Shown: positions 8,987-18,544, numbered from the stretch's first letter. The stretch is 64,000 nucleotides of DNA from JANWVO01 sp037446555 (GCA_037446555.1 JBBIIK010000017.1:7321-71320), one strand, 5' to 3'. Notes: generated by a model from the sequence alone, not told the origin. Numbers and translations are program-made.

Positions 8987-10885
8987 ATGGGCCTGCTGGC
9001 GCCATGGTTTCTGGCCGGACTGGGGCTGCTGGCGCTGCCCGTGTATCTGCACCTGCTGAGGCGGAGCCGGCCGGATTCGAAACAATTCAGCTCGTTGATG
9101 TTTTTTGAGCCGGGCCGGCAGGCGGAGCTGCGGAGGCGGCGGCTGGACTACGTGGCGCTGCTGGCGGCGCGGCTCGTGCTGCTGGCGCTGATCCTGCTGG
9201 CGTTCGCACAGCCGGTGCTGCGCTCCACGGCGGTGCGCGCCGGCGCCCCGGCGCTGCGGCTGGTAGCGGTGGACTCGTCGGCGAGCATGGGCTACCGCGG
9301 GCGGATGGAGGCGGCGCGGCGGAAGGCTGCGGAGCTGCTGAACGACGACGCGCGCCTCGCGGCGTTCGATTCCCGCCTGCGGCTGCTGGACCGGGCGGAG
9401 CTGGCGAGGCTCGAGGCGGGCGGCGCGGCGAACTCTTTCGGCGAGCTGGCGCGGGCGCTGCGGGCTTTCCACGAAGAGCAGAAGCGTCCGGTGGAGGTCC
9501 ATCTGATCAGCGATTTCCAGCGCACGGGGCTGCCCGGCGGCTTCGCCGAGCTGGCGCTGCCGGAGGGCGTCGCGCTGCGCGTGCATCCGGTGGCGGAGGG
9601 CGCGGAACCGAACTGGGCGGTGGAGAGCGTGAGCGCGCCGGGGCGCGTGCGGCACGGGCGCGAGGCGCGCGTGCAGGCGGTGATCGCCGGCTTCCACACC
9701 GTAGCGGCCCGCAAGACCGTGACGCTGCTGGCAGGGGGCCGGGAAGCGGCGCGCAAGGAAGTGGAGGTTCCGCCGGAAGGGCGCGCGACGGTGGAATTCG
9801 AAGGCGTGGATCTGCCCTACGGGTTCACGCATTGCGCGGTGCGCATGCAGCCGGGCGACGGGCTGGCGGCGGATGACGAGTTCCTGTTTGCGATCGAGCG
9901 CACGGATCCGTTGCCTCTCGCCTATTTCGGCGACAGGCGCGCGGAGACCTACCTGCGGAATGCGCTGGAGGCGGCAGCGGGCGCCGCGTTCACGCTGGCC
10001 GGCGCGGACTGGCAGCGCGCGCGGGCATTGATTGCGGCGGGCGCGATGCCTCCGGAAGCCGAGCTGGCGGCCGCGGTGCGCCGCGGGGCTGGGCTGCTGC
10101 TGGTGCTAGGCGCGGCCGATGCGGCGCGCGGGCGCGTGCCGGTGACCGGGCAGAAGATTACCGGCACGAGGTATGCGCCGCGCTCGGCGGAAGGGTTTTT
10201 CCTGGCGAGCCGCGTGGACGGCACGTCTCCGCTGATCGAAAAGGCCGGCGGCTGGGAGGGGGTGCGCTTCTATCAGGTCATTGCGGTGGAGCCCGGAGAG
10301 GCGCGCGTGCTGGCGGCGCTCAGCGACGGCACGCCGCTGCTGCTGGAGCAGCGCGTGGGCGAAGGGACAGTGCTGGTGCTCGCCTCGCCGCTGGACGGCG
10401 TGGCAAACGATTTTCCGCTGCACCCATCGTTCGTCCCGCTCGTCGAGCAGGCGGCGCGGCGGCTGGTGGAGTGGGAGGATTCAACGGCCGCGATGGCTGC
10501 CGGCGAGCTTCTGGCGCCGGCGGCGGGCGCGGGGGCTCGCGCCTTTGAGGTGCTCGATCCGCGCGGGCAACGGGCGTTGAGCTATTCGGAAAGCGCCAAG
10601 GGAGCGGCGGTGGAGCTGGAGCGCACCGGCTTCTGGCGCGTGATGCGCGGCGGGGGGCGTGACAGGGTGATCGCCGTGAATGCGGACCGGCGGGAGTCTG
10701 ACCTGAAGCCGGTTCCGGAGGAAACGCTGCGGATGTGGCCCGCGGCGGCAGCGGCGGCGGGACAGGGCGGCGGAGGCGCGCCGCCGGAGAAGCCGCTGGC
10801 GCTGTGGATGCTGGCAGCGGCGCTGGCGGCGGCGGTGGTGGAAGCGGTGCTCGCGTCGTACTATCTGGGCAAGGAGGCGGTATGA
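8987..10885 (+). CDS. BatA-like VWA membrane protein
   Basis: Encodes 632 residues. The N-terminus is the BatA membrane domain: one helix at about 5-24, the PVYLHLLRR turn, SLMFFEP, and a second helix at about 57-75. A VWA domain with VDSSASMG (Asp96) follows, then an Ig-like section. A later region (about 300-480) resembles an amidotransferase fold (GAGLLLVLGAADA) without an evident catalytic triad. The protein ends with a C-terminal helix (LWMLAAALAAAVVEAVLASYYLG). It is predicted to sit in the inner membrane with most of the chain outside. The gene follows the DUF58 gene without a gap and ends in an ATGA overlap with the DUF4175-like gene. Confidence 0.88.
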   Translation: MGLLAPWFLAGLGLLALPVYLHLLRRSRPDSKQFSSLMFFEPGRQAELRRRRLDYVALLAARLVLLALILLAFAQPVLRSTAVRAGAPALRLVAVDSSASMGYRGRMEAARRKAAELLNDDARLAAFDSRLRLLDRAELARLEAGGAANSFGELARALRAFHEEQKRPVEVHLISDFQRTGLPGGFAELALPEGVALRVHPVAEGAEPNWAVESVSAPGRVRHGREARVQAVIAGFHTVAARKTVTLLAGGREAARKEVEVPPEGRATVEFEGVDLPYGFTHCAVRMQPGDGLAADDEFLFAIERTDPLPLAYFGDRRAETYLRNALEAAAGAAFTLAGADWQRARALIAAGAMPPEAELAAAVRRGAGLLLVLGAADAARGRVPVTGQKITGTRYAPRSAEGFFLASRVDGTSPLIEKAGGWEGVRFYQVIAVEPGEARVLAALSDGTPLLLEQRVGEGTVLVLASPLDGVANDFPLHPSFVPLVEQAARRLVEWEDSTAAMAAGELLAPAAGAGARAFEVLDPRGQRALSYSESAKGAAVELERTGFWRVMRGGGRDRVIAVNADRRESDLKPVPEETLRMWPAAAAAAGQGGGGAPPEKPLALWMLAAALAAAVVEAVLASYYLGKEAV

Positions 10886-13800
10886 GCGCGCGGGAAAGGT
10901 TTCTGGAGTACTTGGGCGCAGTGGAGCGGCGGCTGTGGCTGCGGTCGCTGGGCGTGGGCTTGGCGGTCGTGGCGGGGCTGTTGCTGGCGTGGACGCTTGC
11001 GGGCGCGTGGCTGGGCTTGCGCTGGGCGTTCGATGCGCGGCTGATGCTGGCGCTGCGCGTGGCGCTGGTGGTGGCGGCGGGGGCGGGGCTGGCGCTGGCA
11101 GTGGCCGCGCCGGTGCTGCGCGTCAACCGCAAGCGCGCGGCGGAGCTGGCGGAGCGGAAGCTGGAGGGCTTGCAGGAACGCGCGGCAACGTTGGCCGGCC
11201 CGGCGGCCGACTCGCCGCTGGCGGAGCTGGTGGCGGAGGAGGCGCTGCAATATGCGCAGGCCGTGCCGCCGGCTGCGCTAGTGGGGCGCGCGGCGATGAT
11301 CGGCGGCGGCGTCATCGCCGGCGCCAGCGTGTTGCTGCTTGTGTGGCTGACGGTGGCGGCGCCGGGCTCGCTTGGCTACGGCGCGCATCTGTTGTGGGCG
11401 GGCGCTCCGCCTGAGGGGCAGCGGGCGCTGTTCCAACTGACGGTGAAGCCGGGCGACGCGAAGGTGCGGCGCGGCGGGGATCAGATGATCGAAGCCGTGG
11501 CGGCGGGGCTCGATTCGGCGCCCATGCGGCTGCGTCTGCGCCGCGCGGGCTCGCCGCAGTGGGAGGCGCTGCCGATGGAGCCGAACGCGGCGGGCGCGGG
11601 CGCGGTGTTCCTGTTGGCGGGGATCACCGGGGATGTCGAATACCAGGTGGATGCGCAGAGGATGCGTTCGCCCGTGTACCGGCTGAAGGTGGTGGAGCTG
11701 CCGAAGATCGTGAAGTACCGCGTGCGGTACCGCTATCCGGCGTACCTGGGGATGCCGGAGAGCGTGGAGGATCCCGGCGGCGACATCCGCGCCGTGGAGC
11801 AGACGCGGGCGCAAATCGAGATCGAAACCGACAAGCCGCTGGAGAGCGGGCTGCTGGTGCTCGACGACGGGACGCGCGTGCCGCTGGAGCGGCGCGAGGG
11901 AACCTCGGCGCGCGCCGAACTGGAAGTGAAGCGCGACGGCTCGTTTTACTTTGCGGCGCTGGACGGAGGCGCGCCGGTGCGGCTGAGCGAGGACTACTTC
12001 ATCGAGGCGCGCCCCGAGCGCGCGCCCGAGGTGCGGCTGTCGAGGCCGGGGCGGGACGCGCGCGTAAGCCCGATCGAAGAAGTGACGGTGGAGGCGGAAG
12101 CGGCCGACGACTTCGGGCTGCAAGGGCTGGAGATCACCTACAGCGTCAACGGCGGCGAGCCGCGCACGGTGAAGGCGCCGGTGCAGCGCGGAGAGAAGGA
12201 GGCGCGGGGGCGCACGGTCATCGCGCTGGAGGAGTTCAAGCTCCAGCCCGGCGACATCGTGGCGCTGTCAGCCACGGCGCGCGATGCGCGCACGTCGGCA
12301 CAGACAGACATTTTCTTCCTGGAGGCGCAGCCCTACGAGCGCGAATTCCTGCAATCGCAGACGATGGGCGGCGGCGGCATGGAGGGCGAGGGCGAGGAAG
12401 AGAACGACATCGTGCAGCGGCAGAAGGAGATCATCGCTGCGACGTGGAACCAGATGCGGGCGGTCCGGCAGCGCCCGCAGGCGCGCCAGGACGCGGCGTT
12501 TCTCTCCGGCATGCAGCAGAAGCTCTCCGAACAGGCGCAGTCGCTGGCGCAGCGCATGCGGAGCCGGCAGCTGGCGGCCACCAACGAGGAGTTCCAGAAG
12601 TTTTCAATCGAGATGGGCAGCGCGTCGAAGGCAATGCAGGACGCGGCGGCGAAATTGCGCTCGTTGCAGTGGCGCGAGGCGCTGAGCCCCGAGCAGCGCG
12701 CGCTGCAACACCTGCTGCGAGCCGAGAGCCTGTTCCGGCAGATCCAGGTGGCCTTCGGGCAGCAGGGCGGAGGGCGCGGAGGCGCTGGTGGGCAGATGCG
12801 CGACCTGGAAAGCCTCTTCGAGCTGGAGCTGGATCTGGAGAAGAACCAGTATGAAACGGTGCAAAACGCGTCGTCATCGGCGAGCCGCGAGCGGCAGATC
12901 GACGAGGCGCTGAAGAAGCTGGAGGAGCTGGCTCGGCGGCAGCAGCAGCAGGCCGAACAGCAGCGGCGCAACGAGCAGAGCTTCCAGCAGCGCTGGGCGC
13001 AGGAGATGCTGCGGCGCGAGGCGGAAGAGCTGCGGCGGCAGCTGGAGCAAATGCAACGAGAGCAGCGCGGGCAGAGTTCGCAGAGCGCCCAGGGATCGCA
13101 GACAGGCCAGCAGGGCCAAGCCGGCGAGAGCGGCGCCCAAGGGCAGCGGCGCGCGGGCGGCGTGCAGAGCGAGAGGCTGGGCCGGGCGCAGCAGCAGGTG
13201 GAGCGGGCGCTGGAAGACATGAGACGGGCGCAAGCGGCAGCGGGAAGCGAGGCGCAGGAGAACGCGAGGCGCGCGGCGGAGCGGATGTCGCAGGCGCTCG
13301 ATGAGTTGGGGCAGATGCGGCGGCAGCAGGCGGGCGACCGGATGGAGTCGGTGAGCCGGCGCGCCGCGGATCTGGCTGAACGGCAGCGGCGCTACGAGGA
13401 ACAGGTGAGGAAGGCGTTTCCGCAGCCGCAGGCGGGAGCGCAGCAGCCGGGGCAGCCCGCGGTTTCGGCGGCGGAGTCCGAGCGGCTGGCGCGCGAGAAG
13501 GAGTCGATGCAGCGCGATTACCAGCGGTTGGAGCAGGAGATGCGCGAAGCGGCGCGGGCGATGGACGGGGCGCAGCGGGGGGCGGCGTCGCGGTTGCGCG
13601 AAGCGCTGGGCGAGGCGCAACAGAATGAAGTTGGCTTGCGCATGCGGCTGGGCGCGGAGTGGATGCGGCGCGGGCTTGGGCCGTATCTGGGGCCGCGGGA
13701 GCGCGTCGTGACCGAGGCGCTGGAACGGCTGAGCGAGCAGGTGGAGCAGGCCAAGCAGCTGGCAGGGCGGGAAGGAAACGGAGGCGAGCAGCGGGAACGG

Positions 13801-14463
13801 ATCGAGCGCGCGCTGGGGCAGATCGAGAATCTCCGCGAACAACTGGAGCGGCAGGCGCGGGGCGGGCGCGAATCCGGGCAGGGGCAGCAGCGCGAAGGCG
13901 GGCGGGAAAGCGGGCAGCAGCAAGGGCAGGGAGGCCAGCAGGGCAGGGAAGGACAGAAGGGACAAGGGCAGCAGGCGCGCGGCGGAGGGGAGGGCCAACG
14001 GCAGGATGGCGCAGATCCTATGGGACCCCTCGGCGGAGACAGGAGGAGGCAAACCGGGGGCGACACGTCGTTCTGGCGGGGCGATTATGGGGCGCTGAAC
14101 GACGGCACGCTGCAACCGGACTGGAGCCGCAACGCCGAGGCGAGGCGCGGCGCTTGGGCGGACGCCATGCGGCAATTGCGGCAACTGCGCGAGGAGGGCG
14201 CGGTGAGCGACGAGACGCAAGCCGAGCTGGAGCGGCTGCTGCGGCGCATGCAGCAGCTGGATCCGGCGCGGTTCGGATCTCCGCTGCTGAGCTCGCGAAT
14301 CGAGAACGAGTTGCTGCCGCAACTGGAGCAGGTGGAATTGCGCTTGCGGAAGGAGCTTTCCGCGCAGAGCGGCGCGCCGCGGGCGGCGCCGGCGGCGAAG
14401 GCGCCTCCGGGGTATGCCGAGGCGGTGGCCGAGTATTTCCGCCGGCTGAGCCGCGGGCGGTAG
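10882..14463 (+). CDS. DUF4175-like membrane protein with long Gln/Arg-rich coiled coil
   Basis: Encodes 1193 residues. I set the start at ATG 10882, which overlaps the upstream stop as ATGA and opens MSARERFLEY; the longer open frame before it lies inside the BatA-like gene. Two or three membrane helices lie near residues 20-45, 52-76 and 132-156. Ig-like extracellular segments run to about 490. The second half (about 500-1060) is a Gln/Arg/Glu-rich coiled coil with Gln-Gly stretches, followed by a more conserved C-terminal domain (FWRGDYGALNDG, about 1065-1190). This layout matches the DUF4175-type proteins that end MoxR/BatA operons in Acidobacteriota. Its role is unknown; it may be a large periplasmic scaffold. 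Confidence 0.8.
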   Translation: MSARERFLEYLGAVERRLWLRSLGVGLAVVAGLLLAWTLAGAWLGLRWAFDARLMLALRVALVVAAGAGLALAVAAPVLRVNRKRAAELAERKLEGLQERAATLAGPAADSPLAELVAEEALQYAQAVPPAALVGRAAMIGGGVIAGASVLLLVWLTVAAPGSLGYGAHLLWAGAPPEGQRALFQLTVKPGDAKVRRGGDQMIEAVAAGLDSAPMRLRLRRAGSPQWEALPMEPNAAGAGAVFLLAGITGDVEYQVDAQRMRSPVYRLKVVELPKIVKYRVRYRYPAYLGMPESVEDPGGDIRAVEQTRAQIEIETDKPLESGLLVLDDGTRVPLERREGTSARAELEVKRDGSFYFAALDGGAPVRLSEDYFIEARPERAPEVRLSRPGRDARVSPIEEVTVEAEAADDFGLQGLEITYSVNGGEPRTVKAPVQRGEKEARGRTVIALEEFKLQPGDIVALSATARDARTSAQTDIFFLEAQPYEREFLQSQTMGGGGMEGEGEEENDIVQRQKEIIAATWNQMRAVRQRPQARQDAAFLSGMQQKLSEQAQSLAQRMRSRQLAATNEEFQKFSIEMGSASKAMQDAAAKLRSLQWREALSPEQRALQHLLRAESLFRQIQVAFGQQGGGRGGAGGQMRDLESLFELELDLEKNQYETVQNASSSASRERQIDEALKKLEELARRQQQQAEQQRRNEQSFQQRWAQEMLRREAEELRRQLEQMQREQRGQSSQSAQGSQTGQQGQAGESGAQGQRRAGGVQSERLGRAQQQVERALEDMRRAQAAAGSEAQENARRAAERMSQALDELGQMRRQQAGDRMESVSRRAADLAERQRRYEEQVRKAFPQPQAGAQQPGQPAVSAAESERLAREKESMQRDYQRLEQEMREAARAMDGAQRGAASRLREALGEAQQNEVGLRMRLGAEWMRRGLGPYLGPRERVVTEALERLSEQVEQAKQLAGREGNGGEQRERIERALGQIENLREQLERQARGGRESGQGQQREGGRESGQQQGQGGQQGREGQKGQGQQARGGGEGQRQDGADPMGPLGGDRRRQTGGDTSFWRGDYGALNDGTLQPDWSRNAEARRGAWADAMRQLRQLREEGAVSDETQAELERLLRRMQQLDPARFGSPLLSSRIENELLPQLEQVELRLRKELSAQSGAPRAAPAAKAPPGYAEAVAEYFRRLSRGR

Positions 14464-14486
14464 CCACCGGCTGGCGGGAATCTGAA

Positions 14487-14515
14487 TTGACGAAGGGCGG
14501 TTGCTCTGAAAGGAT
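14487..14515 (+). promoter_or_regulatory. Candidate sigma70 promoter of the DUF6642-like gene
   Basis: TTGACG at 14487-14492 lies 17 bases before AAGGAT at 14510-14515, in the 85-base gap after the MoxR/VWA operon. The -35 match is strong (5/6) and the -10 weak. It would let the next gene be transcribed apart from the operon. Confidence 0.35.
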
Positions 14516-14548
14516 GAAGTGCGGCCCCGTGGCGGCCGCTCCCGATCC

Positions 14549-15157
14549 ATGACCCGGCACCCCATTTCGAAAGGCGTCTTCTGCCTGGAATGCGACTGGT
14601 GGGGCGATGCGCGCCGCCGCTACAGCATGGAGTACCTGCTCGACCTGCTCGACCAGATGACTCCCTCCCGTTGCCGCCACATCCGCTACGACGTCTCCAC
14701 GCGGGAGGAGTTTTTCTTCCTGCTCAAGAAGTGGAGCCAGCGGCGGTTCCGCTTGCACCCGCTGCTGTATCTCGGATTTCACGGCAAGCCGGGCGCGCTG
14801 ATGCTGGGCGCAGGCAAGCGCGCGCCGCGAGTCACGCTGGAGGAGATCGGCGAAGCCCTGGCGGGAAAGTGCAACGGGCGGGTGATCCAGTTCGGCAGCT
14901 GCGAGACCATCCGCGCTGTGCCGTGGCAGCGGCGGAAGTTTCTGGATTCGACGCAGGCACTCGCCATCTGCGGGTATGAGCGCGAGGTGGACTGGATGCT
15001 TTCGGCGGCGATGGACCTGGTCGTGCTGGATGCGATGCAGGAATTCACGTTCACCCTGCAGGGCATCTCGGCGATTGCGGAGCGGATTCGCGAGCGCTCG
15101 CGCGGTTTGGGCAAGGCGCTGGGCTTCCGGATCTACACACGGCAGGGCGAGGCGTGA
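14549..15157 (+). CDS. DUF6642-like protein, CHAT/caspase-like with His and Cys
   Basis: Encodes 202 residues from ATG 14549; GTG 14519 would add ten poorly conserved residues. It opens GVFCLECDWWGD. It has a strand ending LLYLGFHGKPG (His78) and a later strand IQFGSCET (Cys118), the order and spacing of the His/Cys dyad in CHAT and caspase-like proteins. A conserved LAICGYEREVDWMLSAAMDLVVLDA helix follows. I recognise the pattern as DUF6642-like, from memory only. There is no leader, so it is cytoplasmic. It lies 85 bases after the MoxR/VWA operon on the same strand. A proteolytic or signalling role is inference. Confidence 0.7.
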   Translation: MTRHPISKGVFCLECDWWGDARRRYSMEYLLDLLDQMTPSRCRHIRYDVSTREEFFFLLKKWSQRRFRLHPLLYLGFHGKPGALMLGAGKRAPRVTLEEIGEALAGKCNGRVIQFGSCETIRAVPWQRRKFLDSTQALAICGYEREVDWMLSAAMDLVVLDAMQEFTFTLQGISAIAERIRERSRGLGKALGFRIYTRQGEA

Positions 15158-15170
15158 CGGCGTGCCTGCC

Positions 15171-16241
15171 TCAGAGGGCGCAGGCGAGGGCTTCGATGTC
15201 GCTCGCGTCGTTGTAGAAGTGCGTGGAGACGCGCAGCAGCCCGTGGCGGGCGGAGACGAGCACGCGCTGCGAACGCAAACGCGCGGCGAGCGCGGGAGCG
15301 TCTTCCACGGGCGTGGCGACGATAGGCGAATCCTCGTACGGAAGCGCGCCAGGAAACAGGTCGCGAACCTGTGACGCCAGCTCCAGCGCACGGCGCTCGA
15401 TGATCTGCGGCGTGAGTTCCAGCATCAGATCGACGCTGGCTTCCAACGCATAGAGCAGCGCGGAGGGCAGCATGCCGCCCTCGTACTTCTCCGCAGATTC
15501 CTTCAGCTCCGGCTTGCCGTGCCAGAGCTGGTTCACGTCGCGCCAGTCGCGGTGGGAGCGCCAGCCGATGGCGAGCGGGGGAATCTGCGCCCTCAAGCGG
15601 GGATGCACGGCGGCGAACGCGATGCCGTTGGGCGCCAGCATCCACTTGTAGCAGTTCACCGCCAGCATGTCCGGCTGGATGCGCGAGAAATCGAATTCCA
15701 GCGCGCCGCAGTGCTGCGTGGCGTCGATGAAGAGCGGCACACCGCGGCGCCGGCACTCCCGGCTGAGCGCCTCCAGCGGCGCGCGGTACCCGGTGGTGTA
15801 GTTGACGGCGCTGACAGCAACCAGCCGTGTGCGCGGGGTGAAGCTGTCGAGGAGCCGCTCCGGGGGCGCCTGGACGAGTTCGAGCCCCGGAAACAGAGGC
15901 GCGTAGATCTGATTGGGGAACTCGTGCTCCAGCGTGAGCACCTGGTCGCCTTCGCGCCAGCGGATGCCGTGCATCAGCACCGCCAGAGCGGCGGAGGCGT
16001 TCTGGAAAAAGGCGATGTCCTCCGGATGGGCATGGATCAGGTGGGCAATCTTCTCTCGCAGACGGTCGTGATCGTCGAACCACGAGAGAAAATCGGCGCA
16101 TGCAGTTTGGTCACGGCCCGCGAAGTGCGCCATGACGGCTTCCACCGAACGGGTGGAGAGCTGCCCGAAGGTGGCCGTATTCAGATACGCGCGGCCCCGC
16201 AAGGCAGGGAAGAGGGCGCGGACAGCCGCCCAGTCCGGCAT
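15171..16241 (-). CDS. PLP-dependent aminotransferase, class V (cysteine desulfurase-like fold)
   Basis: Encodes 356 residues of fold type I, class V. Seen are YLNTATFGQLS at the N-terminus, NASAALAVLMHGI (cofactor phosphate-binding turn), a central LFIDATQHCGAL (Asp-x-x-Gln that contacts the cofactor), and the Schiff-base lysine in NCYKWMLAPNG near residue 220. A cysteine in the loop used by cysteine desulfurases is not evident, so a true NifS role is unlikely. It could be a lyase, epimerase or aminotransferase. The start overlaps the stop of the upstream proS by one base, so the two form a minus-strand unit. Confidence 0.85.
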   Translation of the reverse strand: MPDWAAVRALFPALRGRAYLNTATFGQLSTRSVEAVMAHFAGRDQTACADFLSWFDDHDRLREKIAHLIHAHPEDIAFFQNASAALAVLMHGIRWREGDQVLTLEHEFPNQIYAPLFPGLELVQAPPERLLDSFTPRTRLVAVSAVNYTTGYRAPLEALSRECRRRGVPLFIDATQHCGALEFDFSRIQPDMLAVNCYKWMLAPNGIAFAAVHPRLRAQIPPLAIGWRSHRDWRDVNQLWHGKPELKESAEKYEGGMLPSALLYALEASVDLMLELTPQIIERRALELASQVRDLFPGALPYEDSPIVATPVEDAPALAARLRSQRVLVSARHGLLRVSTHFYNDASDIEALACAL

Positions 16242-17965
16242 CAGTGCCTCGCCTGGGGGCGCGCCTGTTCGATGGCCTGACGGGTGGCCTGGGCGGCCGA
16301 TTCCACCGGGATTTCCTTCGTCTCGCGGGTGCGGCGGTTCACAAGCTCCAACTTGCCTTCCGAGAGCTTGCGGCCGATGTTCACGCGGAAGGGGATGCCG
16401 ATCAGGTCGGCGTCCTTGAACTTGACGCCCGGGCTCAAGTCGCGGTCATCGTAGAGCGCATCGACGCCCTGGGATTTCAGTTCCCCGTAGAGCCGCTCCG
16501 CGGCCTCGCGCAGCGAAGCGTCCGTCACCTTGACCGGCGTGATCACCACCTCGAAGGGCGCGATGGAGACCGGCAGGGACATGCCGTCGGCGTCCGAGTA
16601 CAGCTCGACGGCGGCGCAGAGGACGCGCTCGACTCCGATGCCGTAGCTGCCCATGATGACGGGCGTCTCCACGCCGTTCTGGTCGAGCACCTTGAGCCCC
16701 ATGGCGTCGGAGTACTTGTAGCCGAGCTTGAAGATGTGCCCGATCTCGACGCACTTGATGATCTCGAGCGGCGCGCCGGTTTCCACCTCGGTGTCGCCCG
16801 GGGCTACCTGCCGCAGGTCGTGCCACTCGCCCTGGAAGTCCTCTTCGGGCGTGACGTTCTTCAGGTGGTAGTCGTCGCGGTTGGCGCCGCACACCAAATT
16901 CTTGCGCCCGCGCAGCGCCTCGTCGACGAGGATGCGGACACCGGACAGACCCACCGGGCCGAGCGAGCCGGCGGAGGCGCCGAACAGATCCCGCATCTCT
17001 TCGGGATGCGCCGGACGGAACTCCTGGCAGCCCGTGGCGGACTGGAATTTGGTCTCCGAGAGCTGGTGATCGCCGCGCAGGATGGCCACCACCGGCTGGC
17101 TGTCGGCCACCAGGCAGAGCGTCTTCATCAGCGAGGTCTCGGGCAAGCCGAGGAAGCGGGCGACCTCTTCGATGGTCTTCTGGTCCGGTGTGTGGACGAG
17201 CTCCGCAACGAGATCTCCCTCAGGGTCGGGCGCCGCCGGAGGCGCCGGGCGGGAGACGGCTTTCTCGAGGTTCGCGGCGTAGCCGGTCTGCCGGCACAAC
17301 ACGACGTAATCCTCGCCGGCGTCGGTGGCGACCATGAACTCCTGTGACTGCGAGCCGCCCATGGCGCCGGAGTGCGCCTCGACGGCGACGTAGTCCAGCC
17401 CGCAACGGTCGAAGATGCGGCAGTAGGCGACCCGGTGCTTTTCGTAGGACTCGTCAAGCCCCCCGGGGCCGAGGTCGAACGAATAGGAGTCCTTCATAAG
17501 GAATTGCCGCACGCGGAGGAGACCCGATTTCGGCCGCGGCTCGTCGCGGAATTTCGTCTGGATCTGGTACCAGATTTGAGGCAGCTGCTTGTAAGAGCGC
17601 AGTTCACCACGGGCGATAAAAGTCATGACCTCTTCGTGGGTCATCCCAAGGCAAAGAGGCCGCCCATAACGGTCCTTGAGGCGGAAAAGATTGTCCCCCA
17701 TTACCTCATAGCGGCCGGATTCCTGCCAGACCTCGGCCGGATTCAGGGCGGCGAGATGGAACTCCTGGGCGCCGATAGCGTCCATTTCTTCGCGGATGAT
17801 CTGCTGGATTTTCAGCATCGACCGCTGGGCAAGATAAAGGTAATTGTAAATGCCGGCGCCGATCTGGCGGACGTAGCCCGCCCGCAGCAGCATCTGGTGG
17901 CTGACGACTTCCGCCTCGGCGGGCGTCTCGCGCAGCGTGGGAATAAAGGCACGGGACCACAGCAT
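16241..17965 (-). CDS. proS: Proline--tRNA ligase
   Basis: Encodes 574 residues, the usual length of the bacterial-type enzyme that includes the inserted editing domain. It charges tRNA-Pro with proline in the cytoplasm. Class II motifs are visible: motif 1 near GAGIYNYLYLAQR, motif 2 FRDEPRPKSGLLRVRQFLMKDSY-like (residues about 138-160), and motif 3 GSYGIGVERVL near residue 440. The insertion (about 225-385) includes KTLCLVAD and the GANRDDYHL region. The C-terminal anticodon-binding domain carries ALYDDRDLSPGVKFKDADLIGIPFR. It is the first gene of a minus-strand pair with the class V aminotransferase. Confidence 0.97.
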   Translation of the reverse strand: MLWSRAFIPTLRETPAEAEVVSHQMLLRAGYVRQIGAGIYNYLYLAQRSMLKIQQIIREEMDAIGAQEFHLAALNPAEVWQESGRYEVMGDNLFRLKDRYGRPLCLGMTHEEVMTFIARGELRSYKQLPQIWYQIQTKFRDEPRPKSGLLRVRQFLMKDSYSFDLGPGGLDESYEKHRVAYCRIFDRCGLDYVAVEAHSGAMGGSQSQEFMVATDAGEDYVVLCRQTGYAANLEKAVSRPAPPAAPDPEGDLVAELVHTPDQKTIEEVARFLGLPETSLMKTLCLVADSQPVVAILRGDHQLSETKFQSATGCQEFRPAHPEEMRDLFGASAGSLGPVGLSGVRILVDEALRGRKNLVCGANRDDYHLKNVTPEEDFQGEWHDLRQVAPGDTEVETGAPLEIIKCVEIGHIFKLGYKYSDAMGLKVLDQNGVETPVIMGSYGIGVERVLCAAVELYSDADGMSLPVSIAPFEVVITPVKVTDASLREAAERLYGELKSQGVDALYDDRDLSPGVKFKDADLIGIPFRVNIGRKLSEGKLELVNRRTRETKEIPVESAAQATRQAIEQARPQARH

Positions 17966-18016
17966 GGTAAACCCTTGAGTGTAGCATGGGGGGCGGGGCG
18001 GCCCGCGGTTGCCGGC

Positions 18017-18544
18017 TCAGAGGCGCCCCGCGAAGCTGCGGCGGAGGCGCACGGCGCCGGCGAAAGCGATGACGGCGAACAGGGCGAGCGAGCCCCAAAC
18101 GAGGATCGCGCCGCGCCGGCGGTCCGCCGGCTGGGGGCGCGGCGGGAAGGGCACGGCAGGGTCCAGCAGGCGCACGAGGAGCCGAAGGCGTGTCATGCGA
18201 GGCGTGCCGCCCCGTGCCTCGACCGCCAGCACCAGTTCACGCTGCGAGGCGGCGAGGCGCGAGAACGCGCCGCCGGGCGAGAATTCCGTGACGCCGAATT
18301 CTTCGTAGGGCCTGCCTTCCACCCACGCATCCACCTCTTCGGCCGGAAGCAGCAGAAGGCGGACATTGCCGCCGTGCAGCACGCGCCAGGAACAGGCCAG
18401 CCGCGCCGGCGCCCGGCGGACGGGAAGGGACAGCGTGCGAACCTGGCCCGGCGCGATGTCGACGATATCGTCGAACAGCACCTGCGCGGGCGGTTGGGCC
18501 CCGGCCAGCAGTGAAAGGAAGACTAGCGCGGCCGCGGATCTCAT
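18017..18544 (-). CDS. Exported protein of unknown function with C-terminal membrane anchor
   Basis: Encodes 175 residues. A signal peptide (MRSAAALVFLSLLAGAQPP) and a C-terminal helix (LVWGSLALFAVIAFAGAV, about 146-166) frame a roughly 120-residue beta-rich domain. A short basic tail (RLRRSFAGRL) would stay in the cytoplasm. I do not recognise the domain. The start overlaps the stop of the amidohydrolase gene as ATGA at 18541-18544, so the two are likely co-translated and may act at the same membrane. Confidence 0.7.
   Translation of the reverse strand: MRSAAALVFLSLLAGAQPPAQVLFDDIVDIAPGQVRTLSLPVRRAPARLACSWRVLHGGNVRLLLLPAEEVDAWVEGRPYEEFGVTEFSPGGAFSRLAASQRELVLAVEARGGTPRMTRLRLLVRLLDPAVPFPPRPQPADRRRGAILVWGSLALFAVIAFAGAVRLRRSFAGRL

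Noticed and set aside
13060..14060. Possible tandem DNA repeat
   Set aside because: The bases are not periodic; the impression comes from repeated Gln, Arg and Gly codons in a coiled-coil protein.
12874..14565. Minus-strand open frame opposite the DUF4175-like gene
   Set aside because: Mirror of the Gln/Arg-rich coding region; Leu/Pro/Arg-rich translation without recognisable domains.
16244..17347. + strand open frame opposite proS
   Set aside because: proS is certain from class II motifs; the + translation is a codon-position shadow.
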